DNA of 64,000 bases from Aspergillus flavus (taxonomy: Eukaryota > Ascomycota > Eurotiomycetes > Eurotiales > Aspergillaceae). The notes beneath the pieces were generated by a model, which saw nothing but the letters and a program-made list of their open reading frames with translations, did not search any database and was not told where the DNA came from. The DNA lies in NCBI RefSeq assembly GCF_009017415.1, contig NC_092410.1:3348001-3412000 (forward strand), in the 5' to 3' direction. Positions within the stretch are counted from its first letter, which is position 1, and each line of letters begins with the position of its first letter. The position numbers were made by a program, and so were the translations under genes. Shown here one piece after another: positions 35,058 through 47,154 of the stretch.

Positions 35058-35982
35058 TGCAAGACTGATGAAGTAAAATTGATATGTACGAAAAAAGTTT
35101 ATGCAATGCGCTGCAATGCGCAACAACATCAAATCAACCAAATTGGTTATCGTTTTATTATTAATGACAGGTGAATAAGGTTCCGAAATGCGTAACTGTG
35201 CACCCCACCAGCCATTGATCCCAGAGCAAATATTAGTATTATCGTGACCAGCGCGATCTGTATAAGTATTGAAAAGAAACTAATCCAGATAATAGATATT
35301 ATTATGTTGTATCGTGATGTGAGCTCATCGAGTGTCTCCAACTGCCAAGGCCCATACTTATTGTATGTGTTGGGGTAAACATGCATCGACTCCAACATAA
35401 CAATGACTCTACCATAGGTACAGGCTTGACGCGGAGCTTTTCTTTTTTTCCTTTTCCATTTCTTTTTTTATACTCAGCTTAGCTTAGCGCCAGTTTTCTT
35501 TTTCTTGGCGAATAATTTAAAAGCATAGAGCGAGAGTCGAAGTATACATGTAGAGTAACCCTGATAAGGCTTAGAGTATGTATACCAAGCTATCCACTGT
35601 TTTGCTGTTGTTAGTCCACGTTTAGCGACAACTACAGATAGTTCCTTGGGGAACGAGATAGTTATTAGATACTGAGTCTAAGTACCCTCTAGACCTTTGT
35701 GTCAGAAACGAACGGTGGTCGCCGCGTTTACGGGGATTTTACGTGACTAATCCCGAATGGATCAGGGAACGTCCTTCGACGCTCCGGGACACGCACCTCG
35801 GAGTCCAAGGTCACATCTATACAGCACTATAGTGCTAAACTACTTCCAGCACATCCCAGATTTGCGGAAGGAACAAAGCCTGTTATAGATACTGTAAGCC
35901 GTACACGTATATTGCAGTGGACTCCTCCGAACTTTGATTGGGATTGTGACCTGACAGCTCAAAGTGACAAGTACTGAATCTA
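35058..35982. other. intergenic, no gene seen
   Basis: Convergent 3' flanks of the SDR gene (+) and the coiled-coil secreted protein gene (-). No supported coding frame or RNA. Confidence 0.45.
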
Positions 35983-37176
35983 TCATTCAACATATTCCAA
36001 CAGATCACCCAAAAATCGAGCCACATCATACCAAGTCATCCACCATTTGCCATTGAGGTGATTCGCAAGCTCAGACTCCCATCCTCGAGCTCTGTCCAGA
36101 AGTGGAGCCGATTTATCTTCCCAAGCCGCTCGGCCCTCCGCCTGCGACAAACCAGTGATATACCTGCTATCGTGACCCCAAAGCTTGAAGTCCAGTTCAT
36201 ACCGAGAAGTGAATTTTCTCACCTCTTCCTTACTTTTTTCCAGCTCATAGTCATCAAGGACAAAAACAGTCAACGCTTTCAAATCGGAGATAAAAGCCTC
36301 CCTCTTTGGAGAGGACAAAATTCGATCAACAGTAGACGCTGTCGTATGCCCAACCTGGCACTTTCCTGTGCATTTCTGAGTCTTGATGCGCTCCTCTAGG
36401 GCTCCTTTTTCTTCCGTGCATTTATCCTCCGCTTCCCGTCGATCCTTTTCGCACTGGTGGGCAGCGAATGCCTTCTCGGCTTCGCACTGTTGAAATTTCT
36501 CCTTGCACTTGGTGGTCTCTGCGGCCTGGTCCTTCTGACACTGGTCCAACTGGCTCTCTAATACTGTCTTTTTGGACTCACACTGTATGGTCTTCTCAAG
36601 GGAGTTCCTGTTTTCTTGCAACAGGGCATCCTTGCTAGACTGGCACTCGTCCAGGTTCTTCTCGCTTCGCAATTTCTCCGTCTCGTACCTGGCGATCTTC
36701 TCACCACAGGCACCATTCTCCTTCTGGCACTTCGCTTCTTTCTCCTTGTATCCTTTGATGGCAGAATCGATTTTCCCTTGGCAATCGTCCGACAGCTTAT
36801 CGGATTTCTCACTCTTCTCGACAAGGAGCCATCCATCACCGCTAACGGCCTCATAGGATGTCGCAGTAACTTTCGCACACAGCTTACTCGAAGCTCTCCA
36901 TACACTGGCCTTGCATTGGGGATCTGTAGCACAATACTCGGCACACGCCTGTGCTGTTTTAAACCCTCTTTGGCCTGGTTCATAAGCGCTGGGGTACTTG
37001 TTGCACATGTAGTCAAAGTCATATCCAGCAACAACTCCCTTGCCGCCGGACGTGACGGAGCAGCATTTCAGGAAATTCTCCTTTGGGGCGTCGCTGTTCG
37101 CGGAGAAACATTTATTGGCCAGCACGTTGCTGCTGGCCAGGAGTGTCAGGAATATAAGATTTGGGTTGGAAGGCAT
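35983..37176 (-). CDS. secreted protein: PAN/apple-like Cys domain plus Cys-spaced coiled coil
   Basis: This single exon encodes 397 residues. Residues 1-20 form a signal peptide (hydrophobic LIFLTLLASSNVLA). Residues about 23-120 hold eight or more cysteines with AQACAEYCATDPQCKASVWR, close to the PAN/apple pattern used in protein or carbohydrate contacts. Residues about 130-265 are a charged Lys/Glu/Gln coiled coil with cysteines repeated every 10-20 residues, which could cross-link a rod or a multimer. The last roughly 110 residues are a different, mixed region with Trp-rich segments (GKWWMTWYDVARFLGDLLEYVE). There are no membrane helices after the signal and no GPI signal. It is head to head with another secreted Cys-rich protein gene 1.4 kb away. 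The function is unknown; wall-associated or extracellular structural roles are inference. Confidence 0.78.
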   Translation of the reverse strand: MPSNPNLIFLTLLASSNVLANKCFSANSDAPKENFLKCCSVTSGGKGVVAGYDFDYMCNKYPSAYEPGQRGFKTAQACAEYCATDPQCKASVWRASSKLCAKVTATSYEAVSGDGWLLVEKSEKSDKLSDDCQGKIDSAIKGYKEKEAKCQKENGACGEKIARYETEKLRSEKNLDECQSSKDALLQENRNSLEKTIQCESKKTVLESQLDQCQKDQAAETTKCKEKFQQCEAEKAFAAHQCEKDRREAEDKCTEEKGALEERIKTQKCTGKCQVGHTTASTVDRILSSPKREAFISDLKALTVFVLDDYELEKSKEEVRKFTSRYELDFKLWGHDSRYITGLSQAEGRAAWEDKSAPLLDRARGWESELANHLNGKWWMTWYDVARFLGDLLEYVE

Positions 37177-38563
37177 GATAAATGAAACTGTGAGAGGGGA
37201 ATTGATGCTGGGTGGGCTCTGCCCTGGAGCACTTTAGGGTATACTTATATGCCCTATGGACTGAATCATTTCGGAAGCGAGATATCTATTGTGGGCCAGC
37301 TGAAGTGCCTTTTACAGCTGGGTCCATGGGATCATCCGCACGGCAGGACGAGAGTTTGGTAAGAACGGTAATTGCACAGCCGGGCCTTCCCATCTGTAAC
37401 AGCAATATACGGGGTACAGGGCTGACGCTGTATCTGCAAAACCCTTACAGCTGCGTCGAAATCCTGACCTAAATCCCGACAGTGACAATTTCTCGGGCTA
37501 CAGATATAGCACTCTTAGTGGATTATGAAGAAAGAATGTGAATGGCCCATACAGATGTAATTCGGCTAGTGATTAGGCACCTTACTCCGTATGTTGTTAG
37601 TAGTTACAACTCCGTACTGTGACCCGGGATGGGATCTGCATAGCTGAGCTTCCAAAGACCCGAACTTTCTGCCCCACCGGAGCACTAAATCATGGATTTT
37701 ACTCCACAGTGGCACAGATACCTACATGGCTGGCTGAATCTGAAACTCAAAATACATCTTTCTGCTACTGTTTACCTCATTGAGTAATCTCTACTTTGTA
37801 CACGACTGACGTCTCGTCACCTGGTGGGCTAAGCTCGGTTAAGTGAATCGACACCCGAGTCCAAGGTTCCGATGAACTCTCGCATAAAGTAATCTTCCTC
37901 TATAAGGTATTGATTCCGCTAACTTTACGGATACACCTGCTTGTCATTAATCTATCGATATCCCGTACTACTGTCAGAGTAGCGCGGTTCTCGAATTCTT
38001 TAGAAGCTGGCAACCAACTCAGCTCGGCAATTCATCCGGGAGGTAATGGCCGTGCGTACGGATCGGCAAACATAGGGGTATGTTACTCCGCATTTTGTAC
38101 AAGCTGAATTGTGGGGCAAGCTAACTGATGGATCTAGTGGATGCAATAGTACATGCTAGGAGATCCGATCCAGAAGATTTATGAACTCTAATTAAGCGAA
38201 ATCGAGTGTCTGTACCTTTTGCCGCTCTTGCAGGCGGGCTTTTGTTACCTGTCTTAGGCATAGAGCTGAACCGTGTCATAGGATCCACAGTGAGATGAGA
38301 TCAACCATGTAAATCGCTGTAAGTTTGACCTCTACTATTTACTCAGTGGAGTGTTTGATCAGGTTATGTCGCGTAATGGGGCTTTCCCTCGTTCAGCTGC
38401 GCAGGATAGCTGAATTTCGGTATCGGTGCGACTGTGCCCCATAATACAAGACAGTGGGAGCTGGCAGTGAACGATTCGACGGAGTATATAACAATTTACT
38501 TCCGCGCCTTCTCACCTTGTGTTCAACTTCATCATTCACTTGGATGTGTGCTGTTCCGCCAAT
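37177..38563. promoter_or_regulatory. 1.4-kb divergent intergenic region between two secreted Cys-rich genes
   Basis: The region holds both promoters. A TATA-like box (GTATATAAC) lies about 80 bp before the ATG at 38564, and TATACTTATATG lies about 70 bp before the other start. A TACTCCGTA nonamer is at 37583-37591 and a related ACTCCGTAC at about 37610. No other gene is supported. Confidence 0.5.
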
Positions 38564-40567
38564 ATGCACTTAACGGCAGCGCTTACCCTTTTCTTGGCTG
38601 CCGCCCAGGCAAGCCCTCCCATCCAGCAGGTCATCGGTACCAGTGGTCGATCTCTGCACCGATGGTCACTTGATGATATCGTTACCTCTTACTTTGGAGA
38701 TGCCTCCAAGTGCTGTCCTAAGGGGACCCAGTTCGACGGCGAGAGATGTGTTCTCGACGGTCCTAAGTGCGACAATGGCAAGCTCGTGGATGGAAAGTGT
38801 GTAACCGACCCCATTTGCCCTGTGGGCCAATGGAATGGTCAGTTCTGTGTCTCAGCAGAGGGCCGCGTTTGCCCTGACGGCTTGAAGCCCAGTGGAAATG
38901 TTTGTATCTATGAGTCCGGTCCTACATGTAGGGATGGCTCAAAACCCGACGGCGATGTCTGTGTCTCCAAGGGGGCCCCTAAGTGTGACAACCCCGGCGA
39001 CGAGTTCAAGGGAGGAGTTTGTGTTAGTACCAAGAAACCAGTCTGCAAGGATGGATCGCAGCCCAGTGGCGGAATGTGTGTCAGCGAGAAGCCTCCAATG
39101 TGTGGTGGCGATGCGGAATGGGCCCCTGAGCTCAAAAAGTGCGTTTCTGGAACGCCTCCTATCTGCAAGTCGGGCAAGTTCGACAACGGCTTTTGTGTTT
39201 CTGATTCTGACCCGGAATGTATCGACGATGAGAATAAGTACAACCCGAAGACCGGCTTCTGTCATTCCGCTATAACGCCCGGCTGTGGAGAGGATTCTGA
39301 GCTCCAAGACGGAAAATGCGTTGGCGAAGTTAAGCCGGATTGCACGGATAGATACACTTACAGCTACGATTTGGCGTCTCAGACTGGTCAATGCTGCTCG
39401 TCTGATATGACCTGGGATGGGGAAGCTTGCTATTCCATCCCCGGGCCGGACGGGTGCCCCTCCGACACCACCCAGGGCAAGGACCGCTGTACGAAGCCAT
39501 CTGGTGGTCTTGCTCATTGTCCACCTGAATTTAGAGAGAGCAATGGTCAATGCATTGGCAGAGGTCCCTTCTGCCCTCCCATGCTCAACTATGAACCCAG
39601 TCTCAATGCCTGCGTCGAGGACGAGAATCCCGAATGTTTGGAGCCTGGCAGCAAGCTCGAGAACGGCAGGTGTATTTTGGAGCTCACCCCTGAATGCCCT
39701 AAGGGCTCCCGCCAGGAAGGTAACTATTGTGTTACGATCACCAAACCCTACTGTGAGGGCGAAGACGAAGGAAAAGCCCACTTTGACGGAACCCAGTGTG
39801 TTTCCAACGAGACTCCTGAGTGTGAGGATCCGAGCGCCCAATATGACGGCGAGGAGTGCCTTACTGGCCGTAAGCCGGTCTGCGACGAGGCCAATGGATT
39901 CTTCCTCCAAGGTGGCCGCTGCGTGTCGACAAAGACCCCCGAGTGTCCTGACGGTGGTAAGCTCAATACTCAGGGCGAGTGTGTTTCCAAGAGAAAGCCT
40001 AAGTGCAAGGCCGGCGACCTCATTGGCAAGGACTGTGTGGTTGGTTCTGTCAAATGTCCCAAGGGAACCTGGGATGGCAAGAACTGTGTCGTCAATGAAG
40101 ATCCCAGGTGCCCTCCCAACCATAAATGGATTCCCAGCAAAAGCAAGTGTGTCTCTTTCGAAAAGACTCAATGCGGAAAGGGCTATTACCCGAAGAACGG
40201 AGAATGTGTCTCCAAGCACGACAAGGTTCGTTGCGACGATGGCGCAGAGTGGGACCCCAAGACTCAGACTTGTCTTGGAACCAAGCCCGAGTGTGAAGAT
40301 GGTAGTGTCCCTGAGGGAGGCGAGTGTGTCTCTCAGGAGATTCCCAGGTGCCCAGATCCCGAGCGATTCGAATTCAACGGCAAGAAATGTGTACTCAAGA
40401 AGGGCCCTGATTGTGCTCTGGGTTTCAGACTGCTCAAGGGCGAGTGTGTTTCGGAGATTGGCCCTGTCTGTGGCTACGGCCAGGTTGCAAAGGATGGCCG
40501 CTGTGTTTTGGCCTCTGGTGACTGCATGGAGTTTGAGTTCTGTCCTACCTACAAGCCTTTGCTGTAA
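38564..40567 (+). CDS. secreted protein made of about 27 tandem Cys-repeat modules
   Basis: This single exon encodes 667 residues. The start MHLTAALTLFLAAAQA is a signal peptide; an upstream in-frame extension to 38519 lacks an ATG. After residue about 45 almost the whole protein is one repeating unit of 20-27 residues: C-P-x-G ... G-x-C-V-S-x3-4-P-x-C, with two cysteines per unit (examples CVSKGAPKC, CVSTKKPVC, CVSEKPPMC, CVSTKTPEC). Spacing is regular apart from one divergent unit near residue 270 (QCCSSD). The pattern implies an elongated, disulphide-locked extracellular stalk, like EGF-type repeats but without their six-cysteine register. There is no GPI or membrane anchor. I do not recognise the family. 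It sits head to head with the PAN/coiled-coil secreted gene. Confidence 0.82.
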   Translation: MHLTAALTLFLAAAQASPPIQQVIGTSGRSLHRWSLDDIVTSYFGDASKCCPKGTQFDGERCVLDGPKCDNGKLVDGKCVTDPICPVGQWNGQFCVSAEGRVCPDGLKPSGNVCIYESGPTCRDGSKPDGDVCVSKGAPKCDNPGDEFKGGVCVSTKKPVCKDGSQPSGGMCVSEKPPMCGGDAEWAPELKKCVSGTPPICKSGKFDNGFCVSDSDPECIDDENKYNPKTGFCHSAITPGCGEDSELQDGKCVGEVKPDCTDRYTYSYDLASQTGQCCSSDMTWDGEACYSIPGPDGCPSDTTQGKDRCTKPSGGLAHCPPEFRESNGQCIGRGPFCPPMLNYEPSLNACVEDENPECLEPGSKLENGRCILELTPECPKGSRQEGNYCVTITKPYCEGEDEGKAHFDGTQCVSNETPECEDPSAQYDGEECLTGRKPVCDEANGFFLQGGRCVSTKTPECPDGGKLNTQGECVSKRKPKCKAGDLIGKDCVVGSVKCPKGTWDGKNCVVNEDPRCPPNHKWIPSKSKCVSFEKTQCGKGYYPKNGECVSKHDKVRCDDGAEWDPKTQTCLGTKPECEDGSVPEGGECVSQEIPRCPDPERFEFNGKKCVLKKGPDCALGFRLLKGECVSEIGPVCGYGQVAKDGRCVLASGDCMEFEFCPTYKPLL

Positions 40568-41780
40568 AGTCGGAAATCAATGTTTGTACATATTTTAGGT
40601 TGTATTAGATACGAATGCTGAACCATTCGATTGCTTTTACGCTATTATCTCGAGGTATGCCTCAAGAAAATAGAGGTCATAACTCTAGTTTTATATACGT
40701 AGCCATTTGCTAGCGGTGAGCAGATATTTCGTAGGTACAGTTACGCATATAGATATTTTCCTTACTACCATCGTCCCTGAGCAACGTTCCCACTATTTCC
40801 CCAAAGAGACTCAACATCAGCACTACAAGATAGACAACAATATCACTAGAAAATAGTTTGGCCAAAACTGGACCAACCCCCACTCAGACCCCAAACCAGG
40901 CTACAACCGATCAGCAGGAGGATGTATGTAAATCCAGCTCATATCGTGTCCCAACGTGACCAGAGGAACAAAGTACCGATACGCTGATTGATTGCGGGGT
41001 TCAGAGAAAGGGACAATTTGCAAAGTCCAAGCGCTGAATCTGCGTCCTAACTCTCGCGACAGCTGCCAGCTTCAGCATCATTCTCTAGCATATCCAATGG
41101 TGCTGTCGTCAAGACTTTCACGTATCCGTCTGACATCTGATCTCCGGTTTACCCTCGGGCCGGCCATGAACTAATTGGCGAGTGCTAACTTGAGCTGAAG
41201 AGAAACGTCCCTAAGGACCGTCATTGGTAGGGAGATGCATATATTTGCATTTTAGTACAAGAAGATCGCGGTTCGTCTGACGTGCAGTGAGTGGGGTAGG
41301 TGGATTTAATGCCGATCCCGATTATCGTGGCCCTGACTTGAAACTTGATGAGGATCATGTGTGGAGTACATACAATCACACGTGCTTTTCTTCAGTCTCC
41401 TAGAGATCGGCACTTGCAGAATGGCTGGTGACCCACTGGTTATAGCCTGCTTCTTTTGCCTTGTACCGCACTCAAGACGCCCTACTTTGGTTACAATGGT
41501 ATACACTTTTAAGGTCTTGGATATACTGGAGATCGGCGTTAACTCACATCCTTATCCATTGCTAATCACTACTTCAAGAAAGTCTCTAACCACCGAGTAC
41601 CTTGTACATCTGCTCGATATCATCACCATTTTGGAACTTCAGGTCCTCAATCTGGCTGTAGAGGTCTTCATCTCCTCCCGCCGCCGCCACCATGGCTGAA
41701 GAAAACCTGTCTAGGTATCCTTGCTTAGAAATGAAGACTAGCATGGTCAGTAAGGACTCACTGAAAGGAACAACGATGAA
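40568..41780. other. intergenic, no gene seen
   Basis: Only short open frames without recognisable content lie between the Cys-repeat gene and the decayed oxidoreductase. Confidence 0.45.
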
Positions 41781-43092
41781 TGCTTACCGTGGGCATTGAC
41801 AGCAGCACGCTTAGCGCTTTACAGGGCATGATAGGCATTGGTGCTACCATCGTTGTTGGCATCACCGATGACATAGAGGCCGCTAACGCTTGACTCCATG
41901 TTACTCTTGATTTTGACCGAATTCCCATCCATCTCCAAGAGCAACTGCTTGTGGAGGTTGGACGTCTGAGTAGTAGATACGTGGATGATGATTCTGTTCA
42001 CGATCAAGGGACTGCTGCTGCTGCTCATGTGGACGTTATACTAACCCTCCTGGGGCTCCATACCGGTCGTGGTACGTTCGACGCTGGTGATATCCTCCTA
42101 GATAAAAATATTCTAGGTATCCGTGATGACTGTTTCCCAGCCCGGTCATCGTGTGTCTGCCGCCTCCTTATCGTCCCCGTTCAATTCACCACCAGAATCA
42201 ATATGTATATCGGTTGCCAGCTTTCCCAGGTTCAGTGCAGAGCCAATGGCACTTGCAAGCTTGCCATACGGGACTATCTTGCGGTTCTTATAGTCATGGC
42301 TATCGCACCAGGGACATCAAACATATCTTTTCCAAAAGCTTCAGCAAGCACTGGCCTACTTGACTGAGGGCATACCTTGTTTGAGGACCCTCTTATACGA
42401 CTCTAGTAAGCCACACTGCTTTAACAGACACAGGATCTGGGATATATCAGAGCTACTGACATTAATTTTTGCACGATATAATTTTCTACACCTGAAAACC
42501 TAGTACATACGACCATAGGGTGTGGAGAACAGGGCTTCCCGTCCGCTCAGCCGTACTTAAGCCACACGCCGGGAGGTTAGTAGTTGGGTGGGTGACCACC
42601 AGCGAATCCCTCCTGTTGTATGTTTTTGTATTTTTTTTATTTCTTAAATCCGCTAACACGTCCTTGTTACCAGTGGCCATGATGACCCTCTTAGCGGTAA
42701 CCTTTCCGACTCTGTCGTCGTAGACCCGGAAACCCTTCCCGATGGGAACGATGCCAATAACCTTCGTCTTACGTGTGGCGCAAAGATACTCGGGGTGCAC
42801 TTCCTCGATTTGCTGTCGAACTCCTGATCGAAACTTCAGTAGTATCTGACCTACTTACATTCAGTCCCCAGTCCTTACATAAAAGTGACCACTTGCCGTC
42901 TTGTCCCAAAGCATCATACATATGTCGCGTCTTGTCATTCCAGTACTCTTGTGAATCACACAAGGGGAATGCTTGAGCAACTCGAGCAAGATGCAAGTGA
43001 GCGTACTTCAGACTCTGCCACAAGAGGAGAGTAGAAGCAAGAGGAAGAGAAAGGAGACAGGGACGCCAGAAAGAAAGACCGAGGCGTACCAT
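41781..43092 (-). pseudogene. decayed thioredoxin-reductase-like FAD oxidoreductase
   Basis: Read on the minus strand, fragments match successive parts of the class II pyridine-nucleotide-disulphide oxidoreductase family used in fungal metabolite clusters. At 42890-43000 lies LCDSQEYWNDKTRHMYDALGQDG, the FAD-domain region after the first strand. At 42660-42800 lies VYDDRVGKVTAKRVIMATGNKDVL, including the second ATG motif. At 41820-41900 lies GLYVIGDANNDGSTNAYHA, the conserved end region that binds FAD. The pieces are in different frames, separated by stops and unrelated sequence. Where a CxxC redox pair is expected near 42510, the frame reads LWSYVLGF with no cysteines. No intact start or GxGxxG site is seen. 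It is a relic, not a functional enzyme, and no cluster partners remain nearby. Confidence 0.72.
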
Positions 43093-44086
43093 GTTTCCGG
43101 TTGTGAAAGGGAACAGATTATCGGCAAACTGCTAGACTAGCCATTGCACAGCAGACAATCGACATCTATAGTACAAGATAGACTGGGTCACCTTGGATAT
43201 ATCACTGCCCAGCTCCCTGAGAGCTCCATTACAACCCCCGCCGAAAGTTCTATGCAGTGTGAAAAGCTCTTGCATGAACGTCGGCTGAACCAGAAGTCGA
43301 CAAGACGTTTACTCCACTCTAGTGTACAATTCTAGGCCAAAGGGGCCTGGGAACTGTGTAGATCCTTGGAGCTGAAGTGGCGCAGCAATACTGTAGAGGA
43401 CATCGTCCACATCAGCTAGCCAGTATCCACTGCCGAGTCTGGTTTTAGGAGATTGACCGTGGAGCCATTGTCACGTATCATTGAATAGAATGTGCTTTCT
43501 TTTTTCTAATTTGAGGAAAGAGCAAGGAAACTATATGCAGTAGTATACATTTAAGCTTTGACGAAAGGCTCTATTTCTTCTACCGACCAAGAGATGATGA
43601 AAAAGCATTGGTGATCATATCAGATGGATTGCTTGAAGCGTTTATGAATTTACTTATCTAACATTATGTCTTTCAATCTAATTGATGGTTCATTCTCCGA
43701 AGTGGATGCAGGAAAACTGGGGGTCAACAGCCTTTTGTTTCCGTTGAAGCGCAAGAAAAATAAGCTGCAGAGTGTCTCACAGTGTTATTCAACGTGAGCG
43801 AATTACTGTTTGAGTGAAGATCTCCTTCGCTGAACGCTCAGTAAGTTCTACCGTCCACTGAGCAGGAATACATTTTGGTTGTAAATTCTGGGCGTTGATG
43901 TACGACACTTACGGAAAAACCATGCGCAGTCTTGACTCCCAGAGAAGTGGTTTACGGTGGTGAAAAACATTCTTTACGAATAAACCCATCATCATATTAA
44001 ACAGGCGCACAGAAAAGCGGGCGGAAGGAAAAGTAAAAGAAAGAGACAATAAACTGAGAGCAAAAAATTAAACTCGAAAAAGAATG
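43093..44086. other. intergenic, no gene seen
   Basis: The region is AT-rich around 43480-43700, without a supported gene. It could include older remains of the decayed locus, but I see no recognisable protein fragment. Confidence 0.4.
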
Positions 44087-44191
44087 TGCTTCCAACGAGA
44101 ATCGAACTCGTGCTTGCGGATTGCAGACCCTTTAGATAGGAGCTGTCATATTGCTATGAGACCGCCGTCCTAACCACTAGACTATGGAAAC
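44087..44191 (-). tRNA. tRNA-Met (CAT), intron-containing
   Basis: The acceptor GTTTCCA (44191-44185) pairs with TGGAAGC, including one G-T pair, and the discriminator is A (44087). The D arm GTCTAGTGGTTAGGAC and T arm ACGAG-TTCGATT-CTCGT are intact. The anticodon arm is GCGGT-CTCATA-[intron]-A-TCCGC. Anticodon CAT has T33 and A37, and the T31-T39 mismatch is also found in yeast elongator tRNA-Met. The 33-nt intron, 44154-44122, is at the canonical 37/38 site. Its TATGA is complementary to TCATA of the loop, as expected for endonuclease-spliced introns. A T5 terminator lies just downstream on the minus strand. The body otherwise looks Glu-like, so the isotype is less sure than the gene. Confidence 0.62.
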
Positions 44192-44704
44192 TTGCTTGTT
44201 AGTCGGTATTTTTTTTTGGTCTTATATCCCATGCTTGTTGGCTCAGCAGTTTTGTAGAGCCCGGTAATTATCAGACGATCTATGCGATTGCCATACCCGT
44301 ACTTGGTGAATCAACATTCCACAGAAGATACTAGAGACTTTCGGATTCTAGTTCTCTGTTTTTTTTGGTGCATTTCTTCAATTCACCGGTATTATATTTA
44401 GGTATATACCTTGTACCAGGGTTTATCCCTTGCTTTGACCGTCCCTTACAGGGTGGAGATTGCCATGGTTGAGAGTTACTAGGTCATTGGGTGGAGAGTG
44501 GTTCGGTTCAGGTACCCGAATTTATTGTAGCGTATTTCATTAAATGAGATTCATAACTTGGCTAATCATATGCTGCAGAGCTTGGTACATATTCGTAAAC
44601 ATAGAATTCGACTTCGTCACTGATCCTCCATAGAAGCCCACTTCTCAAAGCAATGTTGCCAGTATATAATGAAAGGCCGGATTCAGGACAGAATGTAACT
44701 AAAA

Positions 44705-45085
44705 TCAACATTTCACATAGAAGCTCTTGATCTGCGTCTCACTTCCTCCCCATCTCGGCACCCGACAGGTTGGCCTAATACTCTTTCCAAAGACACTGAC
44801 CGTCCGGTTGCCAGAACAATGGTTATCGTTGAAGAGATGCACCCTACAATGGGAATCCGTGATTTTGTCTGGGATGTAGGACAATGCTCCGCCGTTGAGA
44901 ATTGCGTCGCGACAAGATGTACTTTTAGTTCCGGAGAAGAGCGTTATTTCTCCCGTGCAGTGGTCATTTTGGTATACGGAGAACTCCCAGGTTGCGTTAC
45001 GGATGGCGTGATGCTGGTGTTGAATGGAGGGGAGGGCGTACGCTGTGCCGAGGAGGAGGAGAGGGGCGCTGACGAGGATTTGCAT
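44705..45085 (-). CDS. small secreted cysteine-rich protein
   Basis: This single exon encodes 126 residues. The signal peptide covers about residues 1-18 (ILVSAPLLLLGTAYA). The mature part has six cysteines (HC, SC, HC, HC, TC and a final KC), giving three possible disulphides, and two N-glycosylation sites (NAT, NRT). The pattern of aromatic and Gly residues (EFSVYQNDHC, RVHLFNDNHC) suggests two related halves, as in beta/gamma-crystallin-like or small antifungal folds. Size, signal and cysteines fit the broad class of secreted small proteins, effector candidates in fungi. Function and target are unknown. It sits between tRNA-Met and the MAP kinase gene and shares no obvious regulation with them. 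Confidence 0.78.
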   Translation of the reverse strand: MQILVSAPLLLLGTAYALPSIQHQHHAIRNATWEFSVYQNDHCTGEITLFSGTKSTSCRDAILNGGALSYIPDKITDSHCRVHLFNDNHCSGNRTVSVFGKSIRPTCRVPRWGGSETQIKSFYVKC

Positions 45086-45526
45086 GATGTTGGCTGTGTG
45101 TGTAGATGAATGCTCTTCGCTCTCTCGGTGGTTTCGATTGGGGAATGAAATCGGATTCGTTCACCTAGAAGTCCTGATATCGGGTAAGCGCCGCAGCCTG
45201 CAGTAGTTGGTACGAAACAGATCACAGCGGATCTGAACAGAAACAAAAATTCTTTGACTAGTTTGTAAAGTTTACTTTGGATTTCACTATTTAATACTCT
45301 CTGTGGAGGCCTCAATCGGCAAGGGGCATCATAAGGTCTCCAAATATAGTCCACTTACCCAAAACTCACATCATCCAGTCTGCATATGCCAGGGTTTCAA
45401 CGATGAATTCCATGGGTCAATATTTCCCCGTCCAGGAAAGGTGCATATGCACTATCCCTTTGGCCTCATTTCCTGTATTGAGTGGCGAGTGTAGATCATT
45501 GCGCGTGTCTCAAATCTCGATGAAGT
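45086..45526. other. intergenic, no gene seen
   Basis: Promoter side of the small secreted protein gene and 3' flank of the kinase gene. No further gene is supported. Confidence 0.4.

Positions 45527-47154
<1,628 letters not shown>

Noticed and set aside
38939..40598. Long frames (426 residues on -, 393 residues on +) across the Cys-repeat gene
   Set aside because: They are out-of-frame readings of a periodic repeat sequence, which keeps all frames open; the signal peptide and cysteine pattern exist in only one frame.
44087..44191. tRNA-Ala or tRNA-Cys reading from the downstream TGCA sequence
   Set aside because: Those readings give C33 or a six-base loop and lack the G-U acceptor pair expected for Ala; the CAT reading gives a normal loop and stem.
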